This document shows, piece after piece, positions 11,601-21,822 of a DNA stretch of 64,000 nucleotides. The position numbers and the translations under genes were made by a program. The DNA comes from Amyelois transitella (lineage: Eukaryota > Arthropoda > Insecta > Lepidoptera > Pyralidae), in the NCBI RefSeq assembly GCF_032362555.1, contig NC_083514.1, positions 8,727,001 through 8,791,000 of the forward strand, in the 5' to 3' direction. Under the pieces are notes generated by a model. It saw only the letters and a list, made by a program, of their open reading frames with translations, did not search any database and was not told the DNA's origin. Position 1 is the first letter of the stretch. Every line of letters begins with the position of its first letter.

Positions 11601-14600
11601 GATCCAATGGATTTAACAGATAATCATGCGTGTAACGTCATGTTGGGTTTAGTTTCGAAACTCATTTCATATGGAAATTAGTCGGATGGTTATTGGTTGG
11701 ACCAAAATATATGCTAAATTATTATTTGGTCTAATTCTAGGACGGCCATTTAGATTAATTTATACATACACACATATATCACGTTTCCTGCCCTTAGGGG
11801 GTCGATAGAGCCAACAATCTAGAAAAACTGAAAGGCGACGTTTAATTACAATTTCTCTTATAGTAGATTTTGGACGTCAATGACGAATGTCTTTTGGAGA
11901 CTTTCTTGATAGTCGATTTTAGGGTTTAATGATTATGGTCTGTTGCAGAGGGCTTCCTCACCACCTGCTCGTTTGACTACTTCACGGACGACCAGGACAC
12001 CAAGGTGTTCGTGGCCTGCATCTTCGTGTGGAGCTACTGCATCCCCATGTCGCTCATCTGCTATTTCTACTCGCAATTGTTCGGTGCTGTAAGTATATGT
12101 ATATGAACCTTTATTTGTATGTGTTTCAAAAATATCAATTTAAAGATTACCATGATACTGATGATCTCAAGACTAGAAGAAAAAAAAGGTCAAGTTAATA
12201 AATTCTTTCCAGGATCTATGTGTGCAACGGAATTTCCAAATTATTCTTTTACACACAAAAGACACTATGTACCCAAAAGACCTTACGTTCCGTTCTTCAA
12301 AAATTTTCCATAGCCTGTGGAAGTGTAAGAAATTAAGTTCAACGTTCCATTAAACCTATGCCAACAGAAAATATTCCTTATTCGAAACTTCGAAATCGTA
12401 ATTTAACACTAATGGAAATCACTTATCGTCATTTTGCCTAGTAATCATGATAATTATGTTTAAAAATTTGGAAGAATTTAATTTAGAATATTTTTTAAGC
12501 AACCTATCAGAAGGGAAGGAAGATTTTACACTTTCAGTTTGATTACAACTCAAAGGATCGTGCTAAGTCGTATGTGGTTAATATCTATAATCCGTGCACC
12601 ATCCTATTTTGAAATCGGTTTGAAATCACCATTGGGAAGGTTAAAAGCTTATTATTATAATATAATAAAAGTTTAGATTTTTCTCAAAATGTTTTTTTTT
12701 CTAACTGCGGTAATCATAACACTCAGTATTACGACGAAATTCGTCTCAAGGTTTAGGATGTATATACGTTTGTATGTCAGTAATATTTTCCTTTTACATT
12801 ATACACGCATATGACATATTCAATTTCAACAAAATAGATAGAATAAAATACCTATAAACAGAAATTCCAGTTCAGCAAATACAATTCAATCGACATCAAC
12901 ATCAGACTCAGGATAATGCGTTTCAACTTACCAAATCATTTGACCCAGAAAACGGGGCATTCGGCAATGGCGGCCATAACATAAATGACGGGACAGAATG
13001 CCAACTTTGATTGAAGAAAATTCGAATTCAAATTAATTTTTTTTATTAATTATGGGATATTTCAAACATCATTTAGTAATTGTCATATCTTCTGGTTTCA
13101 CAACATTGGTGGACGTCAAATAAATTACTTAAATCTAAGTTTACTGCCGCTTCCAAAGCGTCAGTGCCGAAGAAGCGGTAACAAACTGCACTGCAGCATT
13201 TTCTTCAATGACGTCAACTTCACAATTATCCAAACTTAGAATTAGAATGGAAATGTCAAGAAGAGAAAAAAAATGTCATGATTAATTGATATAATTGAAA
13301 TGTGGTCTAGGGTGCATAAAGACTGTAGAATCTGTGCCGTATATATGTATTTATTTCTATTTTATTGTATTTATTTATTTTCTCGCAACACAAGTCTCGA
13401 ACTTACTTCGAGGCTAACTCAATCTATGTAATTTGTCCCGTTTAAAAAACAAAAAATATATATTACACGCTTTCAAGGGAGTATTAGGTACAGAAGGCAT
13501 ATGAAAACTGATTTTTTTTGGTAAACCTATATTACTTACTGAAAATGAATTACTGTTTCATAATATTTATTATTCGCGCACGCAATACAGATAATATAAA
13601 TCGTTTCTTTCAAACATTCGGAACGAAAAGAAAAGGAAAGTTGGGGAGAATTGTTTTTAAACTTCGTCACCTTTTATTGTTTCCACAGTAATGGACGCCA
13701 GGAGTTTGATACTTGTTTGTATTTTTCGGGTGCTAATTATTTTTATTAGCCATCTGCATCTTCTTCTGCCTCTCTGGGCGGCCTCTGTGGCGCAGCGGTA
13801 GTGCGCTTGTCTGTGTCACCGGAGGTCCCTGGTTCGAGTCCAGGCCAGGGCATGATGAGAAACGCACTTTCTCTGATTGGCCTGGGTCTTGGATGTTTAT
13901 CTATATAAGTATTTATAATAAAATATAGTATCGTTGAAGTATCCCGTAACACAAGTTTCGAACTTACCTCGAGGCTAACTCAATCTGTGTAATTTGTCTC
14001 GTATAAATTTATTTATTTATCTTCTTCCTGCTGGCGTTTGTCTCGGTGACATCCTCACCACTCTGGAGAGGAGTCCGGTTCGCTCATGGATACTAAATTG
14101 GGTTAGTTAGACTCTCCTCTGACTTCCTCAGCCTTTGCTAATCTAGAAACCTAACCTAACCCATATTTGAAAATGGTAAGACACATTACCCACCGTAAGA
14201 GCATCGGTTAGCAATCAAAGTAATATACTTAAGTCAGAAAATAGTCATCGGTACATGACCGAGGTAGGATTTGAACCTGTGACTCCACACGCATTCCTTG
14301 GGTATTTAAGGCACCTTAACCATTCGACCGTCGACGCTTTGTAAATTTGAATTTGACGCAACATGCTTGTTATTTTAATTTTAGTTATATATTTGGGATT
14401 CCCATTCCCGATTTAGTCAGTTTTTCCGATGGGCTGACACTATCAATGAGCTATCCATCTTAATGTGGACTTGAGTTTTGTAACCATTTGCTGTGTCTTG
14501 CCCGTAAGAGATAAAGTAGTGATATACGAATAACAGATAAAGTAGTCCTAATCTATAGCGCTGAAAATACAATTAGGTCAAAAAAACTTTGCTGATTAAA

Positions 14601-17600
14601 AACATTAAATTTGTTATTTTCAAAACCAGCCCACATGCTTTTGCTAAAAAATATTTACTCTTCAGGAAAAACACAAAAAGGTTTTTTATAGAGTAGCCTT
14701 TTAATTAATTTGTACAAGCGAGAAAAGAGTTTTAAAGCGGTCCCGACCGCGTTAACTCGATGAAACCCCGAGTTTCGCCTGTAAAATTAATAAGCTACTT
14801 ACTAACAGGAACATAAAGTAGTGAGACGGCAAAAGTAAAAATAAGTATATAAAATTGTATAAATAAAACCTAATCAAGTTAAACGTCACGTTCACTTTTT
14901 TTGAGACCATTGAATCTATGTATTACAGGGGATAAAGGCGTGATTTATGTATGTGTGTGTATTATTAAACATAAAAATCTCTTAAATTCAACAAAAAAAT
15001 CACACCCGAAAACAAGTCTCCTACAACTGCAGTCGGGATAAAAAATTATAATTGGCACAAAAAAAGGAATCTTATTAAAATTTATAAACTGTCTGTAACC
15101 ATACTACTCGTAATATAATCATAAATGTGTATTTCTGTGTTTGTTTTTTCGTCTTTTACGTCAAAACCAGCTGATCCGATCCCTATGAAATTTTGCACAC
15201 ATCAAAGTAAAGGGAAGGGTACTTTTTATGCAAGAGATGTCACGGGCAAAATCTACTAATAATCTAAATCTTATAACCACGTTAAATTGTAAAAAAGTTT
15301 AAAAGAATGGTAATAAGTATATACATTTTTGACGACTTTGAAGAATACGAAATTTGTTTTAACCAAGAATCACCATGAAAAGTCCTTACTTTACAGTCCT
15401 GAAAATTTAAAATTATACCTTTATAAAATTTGCTGTAACAGCTCTCTGATTTAATAAATACTGAATTCCAAAACTCTCTTTGATGTCAAAATAAATTAAT
15501 ACGCAAAAATACCTCGGCGAGTTAAACCGATGGATTTTACAATCGCCTTTTACAATTTATACGATCTGGGAAATTTATCAACTGACAAAACTGATTAAAA
15601 ATTATCAAGAAATATTAAATTGTTATTAATAGTGCCGTGTGGTTACCGGCACCATTACAAAAAAGAATAGATCCACTCCATCTCTTTCCCACGGATATCG
15701 TAAAAGGCGACTAAGGGATAGGCTTATAAACTTGGGATTCCTCTTTTAGGCGATGGGCTAGCAACCTGTCACTATTTGAATCTCAATTCTATCACTGAGC
15801 CAAACAGCTGAGCGTGGCCTATCAGTCTTTTCAAGACTGGTGGCTCTGTCTGCCCCGTTAGGGATATAGACGTGATCATATGTATGTATGTATTAAATTG
15901 TTACTTTGTTTTATTATAAATGCGAAAGTTATAACGGATATGTGGATGTGTCTATGTTTGCTGCTCTTTCACGCAAAAACTTCTGAACGGATTTTCATGA
16001 AACTTTGCAATATATAATATATAACGTGAAAAGAGGTAGTCTCTGCCTACCCCTCCGGGAAAGAGGAGTGATTTTATGTATGTATGTATAATATATACCT
16101 AACCTAGACATAAGTTTAAATTATCTTCGTCGAGATATTAAGGTGGACAAAGTCATGGATAACGACTAGTAGTTAAAGCATGCCATAATCCCAATAAGGT
16201 TCCCCTGGAATGGAATGGGTGCCGAGGTCAGGCGGGAGTCATTTTCTGTAAAAGACCAACTTTCAGACTTCACAGGCGAACCCTGGGCTCCTCTCCAGAA
16301 GGATGACAACGCAATTCAATTTCTTTTTGGAAATAGTTTTGCTTTTGTAGAGTGGAGAACTGTATATTACATCCATTATGATGTATTTTACATCCATTTG
16401 ATCTAAGAAAATAATGGAGTGGTCCTCTTCTGAAGTGTAGGGCAGTACATAGTATGTATACTTTTCATACATACATATACTCACGTCTTTATCCCTTGCG
16501 GGGTAGACAGAGCCAACAGTCTCGAAAACAATGATAGGACCCATTGAGCTATTTGGCTTAATTGGCAATTGAGATTCAAATAGTGAGAGGTTGCTAGCCC
16601 GATGCCTAAAAGAAGAATCCGATGTTTATAAGCCTATCCCTTAGTCGCCTTTTACAACATCCACGGGAACGTGATGGAGTGGTCCTATTCTTTTTTTTAT
16701 TGGTGTCGGGAACCACACGGCACGGCACACACCATACTTTTCATGTACATACATTTATACCCTTACGGGGTGGACAGAGCCTAGATTCCTGCAAAGATCG
16801 AAACCCCACGTGCAGCTGTATGGCTTAATGACGGAATTGAGATTCAAATAGCGACAGGTTGCTGGCCCATCGTCTAAACAATGTACCATTGTAATTTTAT
16901 ACCGTTTCCATAAAATGCTTAATACATCAACTGCCACCCAAAAACCCAATAAATACTGCCCGTTTTCGCATAGATATTTTTTCAGTCGCCGAAAATCTCG
17001 TTTCACCGGCGACGACCGGCGCAAACAGTTTGCCGATGTCGGTCAGACGGTCTTTATTTCGTGTTATTAGACCAAGCCAGGGCTGGACTAAACCCAATAA
17101 ACGTTTTGTTAACCTACCCACTGGCATGGTCCAATAAGCATAAAAGCTTTGGTTTCATTATGTAAATTGATAATAAGGTCTTTTGATGTGAATTGGTATT
17201 GTTTATTTTGTAAAAATACTGAACAAGTAGACTGTGCATTCGTCCGCGATTTAGATTTGAGAGATATGTAGATTGATATCCATTGAAAATGCTGCAGTAT
17301 AGTTTGTTTCGCCGCTTCTTCTGCACATGCGCTTTGGAAGCGTAAGTAGATATAACTAGACTAAGTAATGTTGACGTCAATTAATTTATCAGATGGACTC
17401 GTGGTTAATGAGTGGTCAGTAAATGAACCTTTAGTTAGATAGCTTTGGCTCTCACAGCGGTTAGTGACTTACTTAGTTAGTTAGTCTTACGATACGTATG
17501 GTTAGGCTTATATCCTTTATTTCCTTAAATTGAATAATATCATATGTACACCTCGGTTCCACTTCGAAGGCAGGTTAAATACTTCTTCCCGTTTCAGTAG

Positions 17601-20402
17601 ATCTACCACCTAAACGAACTCTAGGATAAATGATGCATTTTAGCGAATTTATTATAACTTTCAACTAAAAATACGTGTATATCATAACCCAGCTTTCGCT
17701 CGCATTTCGGCTTATCTTATTTCACGCTACCAAAAAAAATCCTTTCGTTTTCCGAAGTCTTCTTTAAATTTGTAAGTTTCATCAAAAATTGTTTAATAAT
17801 TGTACTGTGAAGCGGTAATAAAACTGCGTAATTAGTTTCAGATTAATAATAGATATTATTTGGAATTTAAATAAATAGATATTTTTGCAATGGTGACGAA
17901 AGTAATGTACCTAATTAAAGCTCAGGTGTAATTAAAGATTACAAAGTTTCCATTCATTATTCGGAAACAGATTTGCTGAATCCGATTTAGCGTCCACCAG
18001 TTCGAAGAAAATCGTGAACGAATTTCATTTAAAGCATTCCGACGTCCGGCTGCAAAGCGCTGCAGATTAGGCTTTTGGAGAGCTATTTTTAACCGTTTTT
18101 AAACTTTTGCGTTGCATGATATTAATGTATGCAAACGCGAAATAACACTGATATGCCGAGTTGCACCGACCGATGACTTCAGTCATCCTGTTCATCAATT
18201 ATCCTGTTTGACTTCAGTCATCCTGTGTAGGAATACTGTCAGTCGGTCAAAACGTAAGGAAAAAACGGTATGCTCACGTTAAAAAGAATAGAAAAAGATT
18301 TCCACTAAAGAAACACTTTGTACAAAGGCACTTTTTCTTCAGACTAAAGAATTTCTAATACGAATTTCTTCACTAAATTCTAAAGAAATTACTTCCGTTA
18401 GGAAAATAGATAAAATATTATGGCATCGGCTTGTTAGATTATGTTCATACGTATGAATCAAAAAATATATGCAGGTATCACGATTCCTATTGGATGATGT
18501 AGTCGCTGCCTATCCCTACTATGAATGTACTCGTATGTATTTATTTTAACTTTATTATTCAAAAAGTGGTGATACAATAGGCGGACTTAATGCTTAATGC
18601 ATTATCTAACAGTCAACTTTTGGTAAGTTTTTGTTAAGCAGAGAAATTAAGTGGGTGTTAATATAATTATTTCGGATACATAAATCACGCCTCTTTCCCG
18701 GAGAGGTAGACAGAGACCACATCTTTGACCACAATTACATCAGATACGTAAATGTACTTGTTTGCAGGTGCGCCTTCACGAGCGAATGCTTCAAGAGCAA
18801 GCGAAGAAGATGAACGTGAAATCCTTGGCCGCCAACAAGGAGGATGCCGGCAAAAGCGTGGAGATCAGGATTGCTAAAGTTGCCTTCACTATATTCTTCC
18901 TCTTCATATGTGCGTGGACGCCGTATGCTTTTGTCGCCATGACTGGCGCTTTTGGGGACAGGTAGATAGATAATAATTACACATACATACATATAATCAC
19001 GTCTATATCCCTTACGGGGTAGTTAGAGACGAGTCTTATAACAACTGAAAGGCTACGTTCAGTTGATTGCTTAAAGATGGAATTGAGATTAAAACAGTGA
19101 TAGGTTGCTAGCCCATCGCCTAAAAGAAGAGTACCAAGTTTATTAGCCTGCCGGGAACCACACGGCATCATAATAATTAAAGTATAATGAAAAGGGTAAT
19201 AAGCGAATGGATGACCTGGCGCAATGTCAAGTCAAGAGTACCGAAAACCGACGCCAAAGCCTGAATGACAGATAGGGTACTAGTATTTAGGTACAAGGAT
19301 ACTATAGACATATGGGATTCATATTACCATACTACATTATAATAGCTATATGGGTTTATTACTTTCTTCCATTTTTTTATTTGTATGCTACGCATAGCTG
19401 GTTAACTGTGCTACGCAATGCTACGAGAAAGTGCATTAAACATTGTGCTACGAGCAAGAGCTGGCTACGAAACTTCACAGCTACGATTAGGGTCTGCTAA
19501 AAAGTCAGCTTAAGAATACCCAAACGAAACCGATGTATGTACATAGGATCAAATCCTATTCTTATTTATTTATTTATTTATATATTAATGTACATCAAGG
19601 AAAATAAGAAAAAAAAACTTAAAATAAAGAGAAATTCAGTACAAGGGCACTACTAATTTCTAGATAAATTTCTTCCAGCAGGCCCAATTCTTCTACATTT
19701 TCAGGGGTATACTGACGCCTGTAGCGACAATGATTCCCGCCGTGTGCTGCAAAGTGGTGTCATGCATAGACCCGTGGGTTTATGCCATTAATCACCCAAG
19801 ATACAGGTCAGTTACCTCACAGGTTAAAGAATCTTGCTTCCTTTATGGTCAAGGATTAAACCACAAAAAAAACAAGGCGTTTTCCCGACTACAAACGGTG
19901 CATAATCAATAATCAGTATTTTTGATGAACTGAGTTAATTTTTAAGTTGTAGGTAGGTATAGAACAGTATGTCCTTGTACCTGTGGAACCAACATTTGTT
20001 GTGTGTATGCGCAGCCAATTGTAAAATATTACGTACTTTTTCGCATAAAACGTGTCGTTCCATTTTATTTTAACGGTTATTTTAAGATGGAAAATGGATT
20101 TAGATACTACTTACCAACATTATTTCTAATTCTATTGTACCTATATATTGTTCTTGCGCAAAGTATCCAAATTATTATAATGCTCATGCTTATTTAAACG
20201 AACTTTAGGTTTGATGTATCATACCAATCATTTGTAATTATAAACCTTGCTAATATATTTTTTCCTCATGTTATTCTCTAGGGCTGAGCTGCAAAAGCGC
20301 CTCCCATGGATGGGCGTCCGGGAACAAGATCCCGACAGCGTATCGACTACCACCAGCGTTGTCACCGCGTCGGCGCAGACGCAGCCTCCAGCTGAGGCCT
20401 GA
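2678..20402 (+). CDS. BRh: Blue-sensitive visual opsin (lepidopteran BRh class), 8 coding exons, 383 aa
   Basis: Light-activated Gq-coupled receptor of the photoreceptor rhabdom. Coding exons: 2678-2733, 2969-3160, 8109-8324, 8938-9068, 11949-12088, 18768-18961, 19705-19806, 20282-20402. All junctions are GT-AG and in frame; 1152 nt in total. Visible hallmarks: GNG in TM1; disulfide pair C128/C205; DRY at 152-154; E199 in extracellular loop 2 at the E181-type counterion site; retinal Schiff-base lysine K326; a DPWVY (332-336) variant of NPxxY followed by HPRYR; and a Ser/Thr-rich tail without cysteine. E108 in MMMLEMPL sits where insect UV opsins carry the tuning lysine (bovine position 90), so this is not the UV class. 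The sequence closely resembles what I know of moth and butterfly blue opsins (start MADNYTDY, then [12 protein letters not shown]), and 383 aa is the usual length. The ATG is chosen because the family N-terminus begins here. Introns 2, 4 and 5 are long (about 4.9, 2.9 and 6.7 kb) and full of repeats. Absorption maximum cannot be read from sequence. Confidence 0.97.
3170..3442 (-). repeat. Dispersed repeat family A, in opsin intron 2
   Basis: Nearly complete copy starting with (CATA)n just 10 bp after the exon 2 donor and ending in GTGCCGGGAACCACAC. Its 5' part is rearranged: instead of the usual AGAGCCAACAGTC segment it carries an inverted copy of AGCTGAACGTGGCCATT, forming a 17-bp hairpin at 3218-3268. 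Confidence 0.9.
4206..4404 (-). repeat. Dispersed repeat family A, diverged copy in opsin intron 2
   Basis: Contains CCTTGCGGGGTAGATAGAGC, CAACAGTCTTGAAAAGACTG and GGCCACGTTCAGCTGTATGG. The distal part is reduced: the stretch between the CTAGCCC-type segment and GTCGCCTTCTACGGCATC is degenerate. Confidence 0.85.
4981..5190 (-). repeat. Dispersed repeat family A, third copy in opsin intron 2
   Basis: Begins CATACATACA, lacks the usual GTCACGTCTATATCCCTTGC part, then continues CCGAGCCAACAGCC through GTTGCTAGCCCGTCGCCTAA to GACATCCATGGGAAAGAAAT. An internally deleted copy in the same orientation as its two neighbours. Confidence 0.85.
7750..8060 (+). repeat. Fragments of dispersed lepidopteran repeats in opsin intron 2
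   Basis: TTCCCTGCAAAGGATGCGGAGGTCA at the left recurs in diverged form near 16225, 52620 and 58205. To the right, GTACGCCCGCGGCTCCGCC starts a second repeat type also seen near 21085 (GCGCGACTCCGCCGC). Both look like decayed transposon pieces. The second stops just upstream of opsin exon 3. Confidence 0.5.
8569..8829 (+). repeat. Dispersed repeat family A, near-complete reference copy (opsin intron 3)
   Basis: About 260 bp, from GCCGTGTGGTTCCCGGCACC through ATGGATGTCGTAAAAGGCGA, GCGATGGGCTAGCAACCTGT and GTCTACCCCGCAAGGGATAT to GACCATATGTATGTATGTA. The 3' end is always (TATG)n and copies insert in both orientations, which suggests retroposition. I see no clear A and B boxes, so it may be a LINE 3' end rather than a tRNA-derived SINE. 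No coding capacity. More than 15 copies occur in this window. Confidence 0.92.
9735..9985 (-). repeat. Decayed dispersed repeat in opsin intron 4
   Basis: Contains repeated GACTGACTGACTCACCGACTGAC, TTTTCGTATAAATATTTTGG, CCCGTGGGGACGG and a GC-rich end GCGGGCAAAGCCGCGG that can form a short hairpin. The pattern is typical of abundant lepidopteran non-autonomous transposons. The 63-residue frame across it is incidental. Confidence 0.5.
10997..11258 (-). repeat. Dispersed repeat family A, near-complete (opsin intron 4)
   Basis: Starts with five CATA units, then GTCACGTCTATATCCCTTACG, and ends GTGCCGGGAACGACATGGCAC. Mildly diverged from the copy at 8569-8829. Confidence 0.9.
11760..11850 (-). 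repeat. Dispersed repeat family A, terminal fragment
   Basis: Only the tail-proximal part remains: CATACACACATATATCACG, a CCCTTAGGGGGTCGATAGAGCC-type segment, and CTGAAAGGCGACG. It lies about 100 bp upstream of opsin exon 5. Confidence 0.7.
13109..13232 (-). repeat. LINE 3' UTR fragment (same family as the LSG1-intron LINE)
   Basis: On the minus strand this matches the 3' UTR of the LINE at 61.3-63.0 kb: GACGTC..., GCTGCAGTG, a CGCTTCTTC/GAAGCG stem-loop and a second GACGTC. Only the UTR portion is present, as expected from extreme 5' truncation during target-primed reverse transcription. It lies in opsin intron 5. Confidence 0.8.
13783..14010 (+). mobile_element. tRNA-derived SINE, copy 1 (opsin intron 5)
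   Basis: The head is tRNA-like: an A-box region TGTGGCGCAGCGGTAGTGCG and a B box GGTTCGAGTCC about 35 bp later. An unrelated body follows with CTGATTGGCCTGGGTCTTGG, AATATAGTATCGTTGA and CGAGGCTAACTCAATCTGTG, ending in AT-rich TTTATTTATTTAT. A second copy lies at 21823-22165, and the tail alone appears near 13385-13445. Function: none expected beyond retroposition. Confidence 0.85.
14190..14340 (-). mobile_element. tRNA-derived SINE or tRNA pseudogene, second type
   Basis: Read on the minus strand: GCGTCGACGGTCGAATGGTTAAGGTGCC (A-box half) and GTCACAGGTTCAAATCC (B-box half), then a non-tRNA body. A related, more decayed copy is at about 25690-25760. The stems are imperfect and it runs into other sequence, so it is unlikely to be a working tRNA gene. 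Confidence 0.65.
14393..14530 (+). repeat. Dispersed repeat family A, strongly decayed
   Basis: Keeps the order TTGGGATTCCC, CGATGGGCTGACA, TGTGTCTTGCCCGTAAGAGAT. Recognisable only by order of segments. Confidence 0.45.
15633..15893 (+). repeat. Dispersed repeat family A, near-complete (opsin intron 5)
   Basis: From GCCGTGTGGTTACCGGCACC to CGTGATCATATGTATGTATGTA, collinear with the copy at 8569-8829. Directly downstream (about 15905-16020) begins a different repeat: TTATTATAAATGCGAAAG followed by CTTTCACGCAAAAACTTCTG. Confidence 0.92.
15905..16300 (+). repeat. Patchwork of decayed transposon fragments
   Basis: Contains a Helitron-like lepidopteran segment (ATAAATGCGAAAG then ACGGATTTTCATGAAACTTTG), a family B tail (CTCTGCCTACCCCTCCGGGA then ATGTATGTATG), and a piece matching 52610-52700 (GAGGTCAGGCGGGAGTC, GGCGAACC, GGGCTCCTCTCCA). 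No open frame of note. Confidence 0.5.
16466..16885 (-). repeat. Two adjacent family A copies, head to tail
   Basis: A near-complete copy (16466-16725) starting CATACATACATA and ending GGAACCACACGGCAC is followed within about 20 bp by a second, truncated copy (16741-16885) that begins TACATACATTTATACCC and stops after GCTGGCCCATCGTCTAAAC. The apparent 60-100 residue frames here lie inside repeat sequence. Confidence 0.85.
17220..17390 (+). repeat. LINE 3' UTR fragment, second solo copy
   Basis: Sense-strand copy of the 3' UTR of the LINE at 61.3-63.0 kb: GTGCATTCGTCCGCGATTTA, GAAAATGCTGCAG, then CGCCGCTTCTTCTGCACATG followed by CGCTTTGGAAGCG, then GACGTCAAT. It lacks any ORF. It lies in opsin intron 5, opposite in orientation to the copy at 13109-13232. 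Confidence 0.85.
18535..18625 (-). repeat. 3' end fragment of another LINE family
   Basis: TTTATTATTCAAAAAGTGGT followed by GGCGGACTTAATGC, ATTATCTAACAGTCAAC. This resembles the 3' ends of common lepidopteran LINEs read on the minus strand. A looser relative is at about 52175-52275. Confidence 0.5.
18981..19168 (-). repeat. Dispersed repeat family A, internally deleted (opsin intron 6)
   Basis: Starts CATACATACATATAATCACG only about 20 bp after the exon 6 donor and ends GCCGGGAACCACACGGCAT. The ATGGATGTCGTAAAAGGCG segment is missing. Its antisense frames are not genes. Confidence 0.88.
19385..19492 (+). repeat. Cluster of six GCTACG hexamers in opsin intron 6
   Basis: Six copies of GCTACG occur within about 105 bp at irregular spacing, with flanks that partly repeat (TGCTACGCA, GTGCTACGA, GGCTACGAA). 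It is a degenerate short-unit repeat, or a cluster of sites for a DNA-binding protein. The 62-residue open frame over it has no recognisable features. Confidence 0.5.
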
Positions 20403-21270
20403 ATTGCATGATAACTTGACTGAATACTGATGCAATTTTGAGAGCGTGAAATTATTTGTTTAGGACACTTAACGTATCTGGTTAAGTGTTTTAAAGCCGA
20501 ATTGAGAACTAACTCAGTTAGACCTGTCTTTGCTTCCTTTATTTATGTGGTGTAGTGGTCCACCGCACTCACGTCAATCATAATAAAAAAAGGTCTAATT
20601 TGGAAAAGTTAATTCAAGAAATAAATACAGATGGACATGGAAATTTGTCTAAATAAATCAATTTTGTATTGCATCAGTTACAATTTATGAAAGTACTTCG
20701 TCGACGACTTTAGCGAGCTTAATGGATACTGAATATGTTGAATAATTTTTTATGAAGCAATTATAAAAAACAAAAAAAAATACGACCGATCCCAACGACA
20801 AAGGCATTACTTTAATTTTTTAATATATTTCTGCAAAGTTATACATGTATTTTATTTAAGCCTTAAGGTAGTTTCAGAAAGATCAAAGTGCTCAAAAGAA
20901 TATTTAAATTCTTGCAAATATGAAGATAGCGTAGACTAATTTGTACAGTGAATATGTATCTTTGTGGCTGCAAAAATATTCATACAAACATTTGAAACGC
21001 AAAAGTGTGTCTGTCTATCTTCAAAGGCTAGTAGGATAATTAGAAAATGTATAAATGAAATAGCAATTTATAGAATAAACTAGAGCGCGCGCGACTCCGC
21101 CGCTTAAAACGAAAAAAACCCAGTTAACGGGTTCTGATCCCGGGGAAATCCTCTCTTAGTGCACCCCTAGACCAGATTATGCATTTACATGCCAAGTTCA
21201 AAGACCCGCGGGCTGTGCGTTGTCAGTCAGTCAGTCACTCAAAAACGAAAGAGTGATATACTATAATACT
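20403..21270. other. Opsin 3' flank, including the probable UTR
   Basis: AT-rich 3' sequence. Candidate poly(A) signals: AATAAA at 20582-20587 and further AATAAA hexamers near 20620 and 20655. At about 21085-21240 lies a decayed repeat (GCGCGACTCCGCCGC, then GTCAGTCAGTCAGTCACTC) of the type also seen in opsin introns. No gene seen. Confidence 0.55.
20582..20587 (+). terminator. Candidate poly(A) signal of the blue opsin
   Basis: First canonical AATAAA after the opsin stop codon, 180 nt downstream. Confidence 0.5.
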
Positions 21271-21273
21271 TAT

Positions 21274-21491
21274 ATACATACATATAATCACGTCTATATC
21301 CCTTGCGGGGTAGACAGAGCCAACCGTCTTAAAAGGCTGAAAAGCCACGTTCAGCTATTTGGCTTTTTGATAGAATTGAGATTCAAATAGTGACAGGTTG
21401 CTAGCCCATCGCCTAAAAGACGAATCCCAAATTTATAAACCAATCCCTTAGTCGCCTTTTACGACATCCATGGGGAAGAGATGGAGTAGTT
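21274..21491 (-). repeat. Dispersed repeat family A copy
   Basis: From ATACATACATATAATCACGT to ACGACATCCATGGGGAAGAG; the final CCGGGAACCACACGGC end is absent. Confidence 0.88.
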
Positions 21492-21822
21492 ATATATCAA
21501 CAAAAAACAATCTTTCACAGCGGCTCTTTTATTAAGTAAAAAATAAAGTAGGTATGTAGTTACTTATGAGCGAATCTCTATTTAAAATTCAACAGAAAGT
21601 AAAATAATGAACGATGAGAAAAGAAGCTTACTCTTGAGTGTACTTATTGAGAGCCATTGGGCCACTAATGAACGGAAAGTCTACATTCATTTTACGACCG
21701 CATTTCGGTTATAGATAAGTATCTTTTGTTTGAGAGGATACTATACTTAGGAGTTATTATTTATTGTTGCGATAATATTTACCGTAGATATTATAAAATG
21801 AGGAAGAATATCGACGATCGAC

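Noticed and set aside
13783-13860. Functional tRNA gene
   Set aside because: A and B boxes are present, but the acceptor stem pairs poorly and the sequence continues into a body shared with a second copy at 21823. It is a tRNA-derived SINE head.
16263-16568. 101-codon minus-strand ORF
   Set aside because: Much of it lies in a family A repeat and adjoining repeat fragments. It is antisense to the opsin and shows no family features.
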